Source: Lachnospiraceae bacterium (GTDB lineage: Bacteria > Bacillota > Clostridia > Lachnospirales > Lachnospiraceae). Taken from it: a stretch of 56,159 nt of DNA. Location: assembly GCA_017469935.1 (NCBI GenBank), contig JAFUFL010000007.1:1-56159 (forward strand). Direction: 5' to 3'. The notes under the pieces were generated by a model. It had not been told where the DNA came from and did not search any database. It saw only the letters and a list, made by a program, of their open reading frames with translations. Below, one piece after another: positions 8,704 through 17,372 of this stretch (its first letter is position 1; each line of letters starts with the position of its first letter). A program made the position numbers and the translations under genes.

Positions 8704-9667
8704 GCGGCACCTCCGGAAGGATGGCGGCATTTACTTTCCGCATGCGGGCTTCGAATTCCGAATAGAACGGCTCCGCCAATGTAAGGTAATAATCCGTATC
8801 AGCAAAGTTGGAGTGCCCCACAAATTCACTCAGGTAAGGATAAAGCGCATTAAGATCCGCATTATCGCTGACCCACTGATTCAGCCTGTAAACACAGTAA
8901 GAATGACGAAAGTCATGGACCCTCGGTTTATTGCCCTTTGTGACGGCTGCTTCAGGAAGCGTGTCCCAGAACTCATGAAACCAGATGTCGAGAGTGGATT
9001 TACTATAAAAATCCCCCTTCTGGTTTGGAAAGAAAACCTTCCTTGCAGGAAGGTACCGCTGAATGATGCAGTCATACCTGTGAAGCAGATCCAGCATATC
9101 CGGACTGACATAGATGATACGTGCTTCCCAGCCTTTTGATCCCCTGATAAAGATCTTTCCGGTATCAAGATCCACATCATCTACGTTTAGCAGCCTTGCT
9201 TCTGAAGCCCTGAGTCCGCATGTATAAAGCAATCGGAAGATCACCGGGATCACATAACAGCGGTATGGTGAAAACGAAGATTTTCTGCATTTGTCGATGG
9301 AAGAAAAGAATGCTTTCAGCTCGGTCTCCGTGAAAATGTGGGCATCGTAATGGATCTGTTTATTCGGAATCCCTCCCGGGATAATGTATGCTTCTTTACC
9401 TGTACCGACAAGGTACTTTGCTAACTGCCTCACGGGTGTCACTCTTCTCAACAGGGTATTCTGGTGGAACGAAGAGCATTTATCAATCCATGCATTGCAG
9501 ATTTCCTTGGAAAGAATGTCGCTATCAGGAAAGGATTTTGAAATCATGGCATCAAGATAACCCAATACTCTGGCGGAAGTATTGTATGGATATCCAGCAG
9601 CCCGTTTCTGGATAATAAATGCCTCTATATCGGCGCGGAACTTACTGCGGTATACAGGATCAGCCAT
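8693..9667 (-). CDS. Tyrosine recombinase, second gene of the RIT trio
   Basis: A 324-residue recombinase with catalytic Arg in LLYTCGLRASEARLL, HDFRHSYCVYRL, the late His in FVGHSNFADTD and Tyr in DYYLTLAEP. The ATG at 9667 has AGAAGGTG seven bases upstream and overlaps the stop of the first gene by 8 bp (ATGGCTGA), so translation is coupled. All catalytic residues are intact. Confidence 0.88.
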   Translation of the reverse strand: MADPVYRSKFRADIEAFIIQKRAAGYPYNTSARVLGYLDAMISKSFPDSDILSKEICNAWIDKCSSFHQNTLLRRVTPVRQLAKYLVGTGKEAYIIPGGIPNKQIHYDAHIFTETELKAFFSSIDKCRKSSFSPYRCYVIPVIFRLLYTCGLRASEARLLNVDDVDLDTGKIFIRGSKGWEARIIYVSPDMLDLLHRYDCIIQRYLPARKVFFPNQKGDFYSKSTLDIWFHEFWDTLPEAAVTKGNKPRVHDFRHSYCVYRLNQWVSDNADLNALYPYLSEFVGHSNFADTDYYLTLAEPFYSEFEARMRKVNAAILPEVPHED

Positions 9668-11246
9668 GCCGCTCACCTTCTTCCCAGTATTTCTGTCCGA
9701 TCAGTGAGAAGTCGAGCGGGCATTCGCGAAGCATCTGTTCTTCCATAGACAGATACGGCTTATCCGATTCCTTGGATATGTGCCCCAGCGTATCTGTAAT
9801 AACCTGGTGAGGAACCTTTTTCAACAGGAGTTTGTGCGTCAGCGTATATCTGCAGACATGAACCCCCTGACTGTCGCGGTTTACGGTCTTTATGTTGGCC
9901 TGTGAAAAAAGCTGGGAACAGACCGTATACATCGAGGCAAGCTTTTTGTAAGGCGCCTGTTTCCTTACAAATACATGCGGGCAGGCACGCGCATCCTCCG
10001 GCCGCTCATTCATGATGTAGTCCATGATACTGTTGCCGACGTCCTCCAATAAAGGAAGGCAGAGAGTTACTCCGGTTTTTTCCTGCTCCAGAACGATCCG
10101 ATCTTTTTTCCAGTCGATCTGGTCGAACCGCAGATTGCAGATATCAACGTCTCTCAGTCCAAGACGGAGCGCCAGCCGCATCATCGCTTTGGTCCGCAAG
10201 GGTGCTTCCTTCATGGTCTGGTAGAGCTTCGCTTCATCTGAAGCGGTGATATAAGGCCTGAGGTGAATCCGTTGATATGCGGGAGCCATGACCATGCCTG
10301 AAAAATCTGTCGGAACAAACCCTGCAGCGAATAAATAAGACAGGATCTTGCGGATGATCGGATATACGGTTCCCCTGCTGTTCAGGTTAAGCTTTTCTGA
10401 CAGGAAGACAAGCATGTCCTGGATCTGCGCAGGCTTTAGCGTAAGAAGATCATTAACAGTATTAACTCCCAAGCCTTCGATCATATTTCGAAAAGTATAG
10501 TCACAAAGGTCAAGGGTATTGTTTTCAAGGTTCTGAGTACGTAAAAATGCTAAATACTGCTGGCGGAGATGTTCCAGTGTTTCTTCATGACAGCATACTT
10601 TTCGTGAACGAAACAGCTTCCACTTAAAGCAGCCTGTATCAGCGACTTCAAGCAGTACACAAGCTGCACGGCGGCGTATCTTCCTCTTCCATTCGTGCAA
10701 GTTTCCAGCATGATGTTTCTTATCCGCATCTTCAATGAAAAACCTGCATCTTTCACGCGTGAATGCTGTATCGCCGCCGAGATAAAGAGATATATATAAT
10801 TCCCGCCATGCTTTCATGTACTGACCACCGGTTGATGCGGAAAGCTGAAGATACTCCATTTCGATTTCCGCCCTGCGGATCAGATGACCGATGTCAATAC
10901 TTCCGTCAATGATCGGAAATTCTACAGTCCGGAATGCGCACTCTGCCTCGTAGGAAGATGGGATTTCAGGCTCATTATAGAGGGTCCCTTCCGGCATAAA
11001 TGCCCTTGTTCCAGCTTCCTTGTCCACAAGACGTACGGTATGGAATAGCTGGAAACGAAGATCCGGCGTATCTGCCCTGGAAACATAAGAATCATATAGT
11101 TCCTGGCAAGGCTCGGTGAATCCTGTTTTCTCTGCGTGATCAGACAACTGTTCCAGGTAACGCCTGCGCACATCGTAAGTTGAAGGAGCAAGCAATAGCT
11201 TCTGTTGTACAAGGACAGCGTTCACAACTTTTTGCAACTCGTTCAT
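9660..11246 (-). CDS. Tyrosine recombinase, first and largest gene of the RIT trio
   Basis: The 528-residue protein has a long N-terminal region of about 240 residues without recognisable domain, then a core-binding and catalytic domain: Arg in LALRLGLRDVDICNL, His-x-x-Arg in HVCRYTLTH, His in TLGHISKES and Tyr in KPYLSMEEQ. The frame is open for 28 more codons upstream, but AAAGGAG before the ATG at 11246 decides the start. It is the first gene of the trio; its promoter must lie in the right end next to the inverted repeat. Confidence 0.85.
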   Translation of the reverse strand: MNELQKVVNAVLVQQKLLLAPSTYDVRRRYLEQLSDHAEKTGFTEPCQELYDSYVSRADTPDLRFQLFHTVRLVDKEAGTRAFMPEGTLYNEPEIPSSYEAECAFRTVEFPIIDGSIDIGHLIRRAEIEMEYLQLSASTGGQYMKAWRELYISLYLGGDTAFTRERCRFFIEDADKKHHAGNLHEWKRKIRRRAACVLLEVADTGCFKWKLFRSRKVCCHEETLEHLRQQYLAFLRTQNLENNTLDLCDYTFRNMIEGLGVNTVNDLLTLKPAQIQDMLVFLSEKLNLNSRGTVYPIIRKILSYLFAAGFVPTDFSGMVMAPAYQRIHLRPYITASDEAKLYQTMKEAPLRTKAMMRLALRLGLRDVDICNLRFDQIDWKKDRIVLEQEKTGVTLCLPLLEDVGNSIMDYIMNERPEDARACPHVFVRKQAPYKKLASMYTVCSQLFSQANIKTVNRDSQGVHVCRYTLTHKLLLKKVPHQVITDTLGHISKESDKPYLSMEEQMLRECPLDFSLIGQKYWEEGERHG

Positions 11247-11381
11247 CTCAATTCTCCTTTCTGCCGCAAGTATCATAGCGGTCAAGAACAGGATATCAAT
11301 TGAGTGAACTGAGAAAAATGTTATCAGCAATCAAGATGATGAAATCAAAGGATTAACTGCTTTCATAAAGCTTTATACGCC

Positions 11382-11442
11382 GAGATTGCCGATAACACTT
11401 TTTCGCTGATAATCCCGGTTATCGGTAATTACTGATAATAAG
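11382..11442. repeat. Right end of the RIT element: inverted repeat plus extra recombinase-like sites
   Basis: 11382-11412 is the perfect inverted copy of the left 31-bp repeat. The outer 30 bp (11413-11442) add TTATCGGTAA at 11419 and ACTGATAA at 11431, which form an imperfect palindrome. With these the right end carries four TTATCRG-like cores against three on the left. Confidence 0.85.
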
Positions 11443-12294
11443 GACAAATCCTCTGTGGAAAACGCGGTCGGCATTCTCGAGAAGGGGTTCTTCCATGATC
11501 TGGAAGAACGCAGGTATTTCTCGCTTGAACAGTTCAACGAAGACCTCTGGGAGAAGCTGGAAGAGCTGAATGACGCTCCGTTTAAGAAGAAGGAGCATTG
11601 CCGCTCCTACTATTGGGCAGAAGAAAAGGAAGAGTTGATGCCGCTCCCCTCCACGCAATACCACTACATGGAGAGGGCAACGGCAAAGGTATCAAGCGAC
11701 TTCCACGTACGCTTTGACAATGCTTATTATAGCGTAGACAAAGCATACCTGCACAAAAAAGTTGTCATTCGTGCCACCGCATCCGTTGTCAAGATCTTCA
11801 GCCTCGAAGGCGAACTGATCATTGAATGGCCCAGAGCCACTTACAGAGGCGAATGGAAAACGGACACAAGCCGCCTCCCGAAAAACTATGAAGATTTCTC
11901 AGAATGGAACAGCACCTACTTTATCCGGAAGGCATCCACGGTTGGCAGCAACACTACGGAAGTGATCAAGCGGATCCTGAAGAGCCGGAAGCTGGAGGTC
12001 CAGACCTACAGACTCTGTGTGGGCGTTCTTGGCTTCACAAAGAAGTACAGCCGCCCTGCCCTGGAGGAATGCTGCAGGCGTGCTCTCACTGCTGAGAGGA
12101 CAACATACACCTATATCAAGAATACCATTGGCGCAGTAGCTGAAGAGCTTGGTGCCGAAGGCTACAATACTGATAAGAATAAAAAGCGGAACGAAGGCTC
12201 CTACATCATGGACAGCAGCTACTCCGATATGGAAAAACTGCTGAATCGCAGCCGTACTCTCGCGGATCAGTCCGGAAAGGAGGCACAGCGATGA
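11443..12294 (+). pseudogene. istA: istA transposase, 3' fragment
   Basis: The frame resumes at DKSSVENAVGILEKG, which contains the catalytic Glu of the DDE triad (SVEN), and continues through the IstA C-terminal region with a beta-barrel-like DNA-binding part (VSSDFHVRFDNAYYSVD). It ends in the ATGA overlap with istB. Together with 6776-7540 it would give a full-length IstA of about 540 residues. Alone it lacks a start and the first two Asp residues. Confidence 0.88.
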
Positions 12295-13037
12295 ATACAG
12301 GAACAAAGGAGCTGAAGTCGATCCTGGAGGAACTGGATGAGTTAAGACTGCCGCATATGGCTGCAGAGCTTGAAACTCTCTATAAGCAACCTGCTTTTGT
12401 CAATACAGGCCGTCTGGAGCTGATCAGTTCCATCATCCACGCCGAATACATCGTATCGATTACAAACCGCTATACATCGCGCTTAAAGAAGGCAAAGCTG
12501 AAAGGCAGCGACAGTTGCCTTGACCAGTGTGTTGATTCCAAAGAACGCCAGTACCAGCCACTGGATATCGTCCAGACGCTCTCATCGCTGGATTTCATAC
12601 GAACTGGCATGAACCTTTGCATCTTCGGGGCTTCTGACAGCGGAAAAACTTATCTTGCAAGAGCGCTTGGCGCTGAAGCATGCAGAGAGTATCGTGTAGG
12701 CTACTACCACTGCGAAGAACTGGCAAGTGAGCTGGCCGCCATCCGAAAGATTGATTTCAAGCAGTATCAGAAGAAAGTAAAGTCAGTCATAAATCTTGAT
12801 CTTGTGATTCTGGACGACTTTCTTCTGCACCCTATCACGGAAGATGATGAAGTCAAGGCTCTGTATGATGTCCTGGAAAAACGGAATGAATTGTCAAGGA
12901 GCTGTATTATCTGCTCACAGCGTGAGCCAAAGGCATGGCCTTCTATGCTGATGGAGGATGAGGTCTCATCCAACTCGCTACTCAAGCGAGTGACGAAACA
13001 TTACATCGTTATGATTGAACGCAAAGTGACTGATTAA
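12291..13037 (+). CDS. istB: IS21-family transposition helper ATPase IstB
   Basis: The 248-residue AAA+ protein has Walker A in GASDSGKTYLARAL, Walker B in LDLVILDDFLLHP and a sensor-like segment CSQREPKAWPSML. IstB multimers activate the IstA transposase and choose the target. GGAGG precedes the ATG, which overlaps the istA stop by 4 bp. The gene looks intact, though without working IstA the element should not move by itself; IstB could still act in trans with another copy. Confidence 0.93.
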   Translation: MNTGTKELKSILEELDELRLPHMAAELETLYKQPAFVNTGRLELISSIIHAEYIVSITNRYTSRLKKAKLKGSDSCLDQCVDSKERQYQPLDIVQTLSSLDFIRTGMNLCIFGASDSGKTYLARALGAEACREYRVGYYHCEELASELAAIRKIDFKQYQKKVKSVINLDLVILDDFLLHPITEDDEVKALYDVLEKRNELSRSCIICSQREPKAWPSMLMEDEVSSNSLLKRVTKHYIVMIERKVTD

Positions 13038-13175
13038 AGTGCTGTCCGTTGTCGCCGCCGAGTGTCCGCTGGCAAACGCACCGGTGTCCGCTCGGCGGCG
13101 CAAAACGCAGCTTACGTTGGGCGAGGGTTTCCTGAATCCGGGCAGATGGTCTGCGCCTGGAAAGGAGAGCCTGAA

Positions 13176-13343
13176 ATGGCAAAAATCAGCATACGCACCA
13201 TTGGTTGCATGCGTCTAACTTCAAAATTTCTTCTCAAACATACCTTAGAAAGGGAAAAGTTACCTTGCTGCTTTCTGGAGTCATACGCCTGGATTTTCTA
13301 TAATGAAAGTGAACAAATATCGAAGGGAGGTGGCGTCCGGTGA
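13176..13343 (+). CDS. Possible small protein upstream of the Xre regulator
   Basis: A 55-residue frame starts at ATG 13176 after AAAGGAGAG and ends overlapping the GTG start of the next gene by 4 bp. The sequence is basic at first with several Cys (KLPCCFLESYAWIFY) and matches nothing I know. The ribosome site and coupling favour translation, but it may serve only as a leader for the regulator. Confidence 0.35.
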   Translation: MAKISIRTIGCMRLTSKFLLKHTLEREKLPCCFLESYAWIFYNESEQISKGGGVR

Positions 13344-13708
13344 AACCAAAATTTACAGAAGAAGAACGTAAACTGATCGGCCGCCGCATCCGTGATTCCA
13401 GAAATGCAGAGAAGTATACACTGGAACAGCTTGCTGAAATAATCGGCTGTTCCCCTAAGCATCTTGGCGATGTGGAAAGAGGTACTGTAAGCGCTTCATG
13501 GCCGCTGGCGGTAAAGATCGGAAAGGCGTTGAATACTGGTGTTGACTACTATCTCGCTGATACCTCTGACCAGTATTTTGATATCCAGATAGATTTGGAG
13601 ATTTCCAATATCTTAAAGGACTGCGATATGGAGGGACGTATGGCGATCCGCGATACCGCCAGAAGAATCGCAGAGTACGGAAAGAGACTACAGGCAAAGA
13701 AACAATAA
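13340..13708 (+). CDS. Xre-family transcriptional regulator
   Basis: The 122-residue protein has an N-terminal Cro/CI helix-turn-helix (YTLEQLAEIIGCSPKHLGDVERG, residues about 22-45) and a helical C-terminus that may dimerise. It starts at GTG 13340 with GGGAGGT nine bases upstream. It is followed by a strong terminator, so it is probably a unit with the small frame before it. It lies just outside the IS21 right end. Target unknown; self-regulation is usual in the family. Confidence 0.88.
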   Translation: MKPKFTEEERKLIGRRIRDSRNAEKYTLEQLAEIIGCSPKHLGDVERGTVSASWPLAVKIGKALNTGVDYYLADTSDQYFDIQIDLEISNILKDCDMEGRMAIRDTARRIAEYGKRLQAKKQ

Positions 13709-13769
13709 GCGTGGTGGTAGTTGCCAATGAACACTTCTTGGCAGCCACTCATATCAAAATAAAGGATGT

Positions 13770-13817
13770 CCGCAGGGCTGCCGGGGTTACGACAAGGCAG
13801 TTCTGCGGGTTTTTTTA
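13770..13817 (+). terminator. Strong Rho-independent terminator
   Basis: CCGCAGGGCTGCC pairs with GGCAGTTCTGCGG (11 Watson-Crick pairs and two G-T pairs), followed by seven T. It separates the Xre gene from the GAF/SARP-like gene. Confidence 0.88.
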
Positions 13818-13859
13818 TACTTTGGAATCGGTCAAAATATACGGAAATGGGGTGTTGCT

Positions 13860-15260
13860 ATGTTGGAGAAAATCTTTTCATTCGGGAAAGCAAAGGAAAA
13901 ACAGTCCGACGACACCACCGGGAAATGCCGCACGATCACGGAGGAAGAGTATCAGCGGTATGTGTTTGAGGATGAGCTTTTCAAAATCATCGTGGAAACA
14001 GAAGCGGCCCTGCACAACATTGAAGATCCCGTAGAGATCGCGGTCGGCGTTATGAAAGCGGCCTGCAAATTCTATGGTGCTGACTGGTGTGGCATCCTGA
14101 TCGCTGACCTTCGCTCGCAATTATGGCGTCCTGAAATGTGGTATGACGTGGAGACCGGCCCGATGAAAGAGACCCTTTTTCATGAGTTTGAGATGACGGA
14201 AGAATTCGTCACATGGGCTGAGCACCTGGTCAGCCAGAAACCTATGATCATCCCGGACACAGAGGCCATACGGGAGAGCAATCCGAAGGAATATGAAGCA
14301 TATCAAAGACTGAAAGCCAAAGCGGTCATCGGCGTCCCCTTTGGTCAGCATCCCCTTGGATACATGGTCGTGAGAAATCCTGTCCGCAATATTTCCCAGC
14401 CGGAACCGCTTCAGCTGGCCTGCTTTGTCGCTATGATGATGGTGCTGCAGAAGCGGCGCATTGACGCGGAACGCCGTTATATTTCCGACGTTACGCCGGA
14501 AGAGGGAAAACTGAAGATGCGCTATAACATACTTGGCCAGCACAGTATGGATATCAACGGTCAGCGGATCCGGGAACAGGACCTGGCACATCCGAACCGA
14601 CGTGGATGGGTGATCCTGCTATATCTGATCCTTCATAAGGCTCCGGTCGATCAGTTGAGCATGGCGGCAGAACTCTGGCCCGATGAGTCGGAGAAATCCG
14701 CCAGAGCTAATATCAGGCAGGCAATCTACCGCCTGCATAGTGATCTGGCCGTATATCATGATGCTAAGGTCATCGACGTAAAGTCCGGAATGCTGGAGCT
14801 TCTGGATGATGTACATATTGTCACCGATGCGGAAGAGATGGAAAGCCTGTATCTGAAAGCAAAGTCCACAGCGACTTCGGACGAGAAGGCAGCAATTCTC
14901 AAGAAGGCCTTCGAACTGTACCAGGGACGTCTGTTTGAGCTGGGAGAACTGGATATGGGGTCCTGGCTGATTCCCTATACGACGCATTATAACCAGGTGT
15001 TCATTGACATCACGAGGGAACTTCTGTCCATGCTTGGACACAGCAGGGACTATCACAGGGTTATTGAGTATGCTTCCCGCGCGCTAAGCCTCGAACCAGG
15101 TATTCAGGATGCGTACTACTGGATTGCCATTGCTGCCGAGGCAACAGGGAACAGTATGATGAAAGATCGCTACGATCAGATGGCCAGGGAGGAGCTGGCA
15201 GAGGAAGAATATCAGAAAGTACAGCATCTGCTGGAGATACGAACGCATACAACCGAATAA
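13860..15260 (+). CDS. GAF domain plus SARP/BTAD-type transcriptional regulator
   Basis: The 466-residue protein has a GAF-like sensory region (residues about 35-195, ending VIGVPFGQHPLGYMVVRNP), an OmpR-like winged helix (about 215-300, RGWVILLYLILHKAPVDQ; SARANIRQAIYRLHSDL) and a helical bacterial transcriptional activation domain (about 310-460, YQGRLFELGELDMGSWL). This is the order winged helix then BTAD of SARP regulators, with a ligand-sensing module in front. It is a single gene between terminators and has no obvious target beside it. BTAD regulators are best known in actinomycetes; the GAF version occurs in Clostridia. Confidence 0.78.
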   Translation: MLEKIFSFGKAKEKQSDDTTGKCRTITEEEYQRYVFEDELFKIIVETEAALHNIEDPVEIAVGVMKAACKFYGADWCGILIADLRSQLWRPEMWYDVETGPMKETLFHEFEMTEEFVTWAEHLVSQKPMIIPDTEAIRESNPKEYEAYQRLKAKAVIGVPFGQHPLGYMVVRNPVRNISQPEPLQLACFVAMMMVLQKRRIDAERRYISDVTPEEGKLKMRYNILGQHSMDINGQRIREQDLAHPNRRGWVILLYLILHKAPVDQLSMAAELWPDESEKSARANIRQAIYRLHSDLAVYHDAKVIDVKSGMLELLDDVHIVTDAEEMESLYLKAKSTATSDEKAAILKKAFELYQGRLFELGELDMGSWLIPYTTHYNQVFIDITRELLSMLGHSRDYHRVIEYASRALSLEPGIQDAYYWIAIAAEATGNSMMKDRYDQMAREELAEEEYQKVQHLLEIRTHTTE

Positions 15261-15380
15261 TCCTGGATGCGGTCAGAATCATCAGGCAGACAAGGCCAAA
15301 ACAAAAGTTTTTCAGTATGACTGGCATAGAAAGCCTGACAAAGATTGCCCGGAAAGGGAGTACTTTTCTGTATAGTAATG

Positions 15381-15417
15381 AAAGCCTGCCTGGACTTCGA
15401 TTGTCCCAGCAGGCTTT
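15381..15417. terminator. Bidirectional terminator between convergent genes
   Basis: AAAGCCTGCCTGGAC pairs with GTCCCAGCAGGCTTT across a short loop. It lies between the GAF/SARP gene and the convergent LysR gene and works from both sides. Confidence 0.8.
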
Positions 15418-15438
15418 CACTATTTTCAGGTTTAAGTA

Positions 15439-16311
15439 TCAGGACTGCCTTCTCAGAATGTTTCCGCGAACTGCGCTGAAGACAGAACGGTATTTTTGCT
15501 GCTCAGAGGTCAGGCAGGCGATCCAGTAGGTGGCATGGGCTTCCGGATCGGTGATGGGCAGCGCCACCCTGTCCGGAGGCTGATAGCCGGCTTTCAGCAT
15601 CTGGTCGGAATTAAAGAAAGGCAGATTGGAGGCATCGATGAGTTCTCCCAGAGCGTCCATGCTGTTTTGAATCAGAAGATCTGAGGCATTCAGCTTTTCC
15701 AGGGTGACGTCCATCCAGAAGCCTACATGAGCTGTCATCAGGATCCGGAGGCTCTTCAGATCTTCAAAGCTGACGCTGCCCAGGTCGGCCAGCGGATGAT
15801 CCTTTGGAAGGGTAATATAGAGCTGTTCATCCAGATATCGCTGGCAGAAAAGGTCCTTCTCTTCCGGGAGGTGATGCAAAACGACTATCTGATATAGATG
15901 GCTCCGAAGACCGGCAAGCAGTTTTTCATCACTGCCCACGAGTTCGGTGGACAGGGTTTTTTCGGGAAGCTGTTCCTGCAGGATCGGCATCAGGTCATTC
16001 ACCGGAAAAGGTGAACAGGAACCGATGCTGACTGTCCGAAGACTCCGGTCAAATGCGGTGACCCGTTCGATCATCTCCTGATTTGCTTCCAGAGCCCTTT
16101 TGGCATAGTCTGCCGCAAGTTTTCCCGTCTCATTCAGAGAGATCTTGCTGTTTTCCCTTAGAAATAAAGATACACCCAGCTCATCCTCCAGTTTCTTCAT
16201 GGATCGGCTTAATGACGGCTGGGATATATGCAGCTCCTCCGATGCTTTTAAGAGAGTGCCACAGCGGGCGACAGCTTCAAACTGCTCCAACAGATATGTT
16301 TCGATCAGCAT
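15439..16311 (-). CDS. LysR-family transcriptional regulator
   Basis: The 290-residue protein has the N-terminal LysR helix-turn-helix (AVARCGTLLKASEELHISQPSLSRSMKKLEDELG, in pieces LKASEELHISQPSLSRS) and a substrate-binding-like C-terminal domain from about residue 88. The ATG at 16311 is chosen because AAAGGAA lies eight bases before it and the family starts there; the frame is open 28 codons further. It is divergent from the aldo/keto reductase cluster at 16482 and is the natural candidate for its regulator. Confidence 0.92.
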   Translation of the reverse strand: MLIETYLLEQFEAVARCGTLLKASEELHISQPSLSRSMKKLEDELGVSLFLRENSKISLNETGKLAADYAKRALEANQEMIERVTAFDRSLRTVSIGSCSPFPVNDLMPILQEQLPEKTLSTELVGSDEKLLAGLRSHLYQIVVLHHLPEEKDLFCQRYLDEQLYITLPKDHPLADLGSVSFEDLKSLRILMTAHVGFWMDVTLEKLNASDLLIQNSMDALGELIDASNLPFFNSDQMLKAGYQPPDRVALPITDPEAHATYWIACLTSEQQKYRSVFSAVRGNILRRQS

Positions 16312-16481
16312 GACATCATTTCCTTTCTGATTCTTTATGTACTGATATATGCGTGCCACGTATACCATTATAGACATAAAGCAGTGTACTTGCAACGGAA
16401 TTCAATATAAAATGGCATCATCAACGAGGAACCAACATATAGTTCACAAGCAATGGACAGAATTGAAAGGAGATAAAGACT
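16312..16481. promoter_or_regulatory. Divergent LysR / reductase-cluster control region
   Basis: The 170-bp gap between two divergent genes should hold both promoters. A 9-bp palindrome CGTGCCACG stands at 16352-16360 inside ATATGCGTGCCACGTAT, which fits the T-N11-A form of LysR sites. An A/T-rich TATAAA at 16406 could be a -10 element for the reductase genes. AAAGGAG precedes the ATG at 16482. Confidence 0.5.
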
Positions 16482-17342
16482 ATGGAATACATCACACTGA
16501 ATACCGGAGCAAAGATGCCGCTGGAAGGTTTCGGAGTTTTTCAGATCCCGGATGCTGCCGAGTGCGAACAGGTCGTCTATGACGCAATCAAAACCGGATA
16601 CAGACTTCTGGATACTGCGGCTTCCTATGGAAATGAAGAGGCTCTTGGAAAAGGCGTGAAGCGTGCCATCGCCGACGGCCTGGTGACCCGCGAAGAATTA
16701 TTCATCACCACCAAAGTCTGGATCTCCGACATGAAGACTGAAGATACGGCTTATGAGGCTGTGAAGACTTCACTTGGCAAACTGGACATGCCCTATGTGG
16801 ACCTGGTCCTCCTTCATCAGGCGATGGGCGATTACTTTGCAGCTTACAGAGGCATTACGAGAGCATATAAAGAAGGGCTGACCAAAGCCATCGGCGTTTC
16901 CAATTTCTATCCCTTCGTACTGGTCAATTTCTGCGCCAACGTGGAAGTCATCCCGGCTGTCAATCAGGTGGAGCTGCATCCCTTCTTCCAGCAGGAAGAT
17001 GCATTGGCTGTTATGAAGGAATACGGCATCGCTCCGCAGGCATGGGGCCCGCTTGCCGAAGGAAAGCACGGGATCTTCAAGGATCCGCTTCTGACTGAGA
17101 TCGGTGCCAGGTACGGCAAGACGGCGGCACAGGTCGTCCTTCGCTGGAACACCCAGCGCGGCGTTTCCATCCTTCCCAAGTCCGTCCATGTGGAGCGTAT
17201 GGCGCAGAACCTGGATATCTGGGATTTCTCCCTTACAGATGAAGAAATGGAGCTGATCAAGGAAAAAGACCTGGGTCACAGCGAGATCATCAACCACTTC
17301 GATCCCCAGCTTGTCAAGTGGCTGACCACTTATAAAGCTTGA
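16482..17342 (+). CDS. Aldo/keto reductase (AKR5/DkgA-like)
   Basis: The 286-residue NADPH-dependent reductase has the AKR tetrad: Asp and Tyr in RLLDTAASYGNEEALG, Lys in FITTKVW, His in VLLHQAMGD. The coenzyme region SILPKSVHVERMAQN is typical. Relatives reduce methylglyoxal, glyoxal, 2,5-diketogluconate and other aldehydes. It heads a run of same-strand genes to 25832, beside a flavodoxin and an Fe-dependent alcohol dehydrogenase, which resembles the E. coli yqhD-dkgA aldehyde-response pair. Confidence 0.92.
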   Translation: MEYITLNTGAKMPLEGFGVFQIPDAAECEQVVYDAIKTGYRLLDTAASYGNEEALGKGVKRAIADGLVTREELFITTKVWISDMKTEDTAYEAVKTSLGKLDMPYVDLVLLHQAMGDYFAAYRGITRAYKEGLTKAIGVSNFYPFVLVNFCANVEVIPAVNQVELHPFFQQEDALAVMKEYGIAPQAWGPLAEGKHGIFKDPLLTEIGARYGKTAAQVVLRWNTQRGVSILPKSVHVERMAQNLDIWDFSLTDEEMELIKEKDLGHSEIINHFDPQLVKWLTTYKA

Positions 17343-17372
17343 TGGCCTGTCAGGGAAAGAGGAAGAACAGCT

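Larger units (their letters stand above)
7541..11442 (-). mobile_element. RIT-type element: three tyrosine recombinases with inverted ends
   Basis: A 3.9-kb insertion bounded by a perfect 31-bp inverted repeat (7543-7573 and 11382-11412) holds only three overlapping tyrosine recombinase genes on the minus strand. This layout is that of RIT (recombinase in trio) elements and is related to Tn554. The right side has about 30 bp beyond the inverted repeat before istA resumes, the left side only about 2 bp. Removing it would join KVRKPR to DKSSVENAV, restoring a normal IstA. It therefore inserted into an IS21 copy. Confidence 0.85.
6583..13122 (+). mobile_element. IS21-family insertion sequence, interrupted by a RIT element
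   Basis: The element contains split istA and intact istB in the standard order. Inverted matches lie at both ends: GCCCAACGTAA at 6583-6593 against TTACGTTGGGC at 13112-13122, and CGAGCGGACACC at 6680-6691 against its complement at 13083-13094. A second GTGTCCGCT stands at 13062, so the right end has repeated transposase-binding sites as known for IS21. The true tips may lie some tens of bases outside the stated limits; I could not fix a target duplication. About 2.6 kb would remain if the inner element were removed, a normal IS21 size. Confidence 0.8.
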
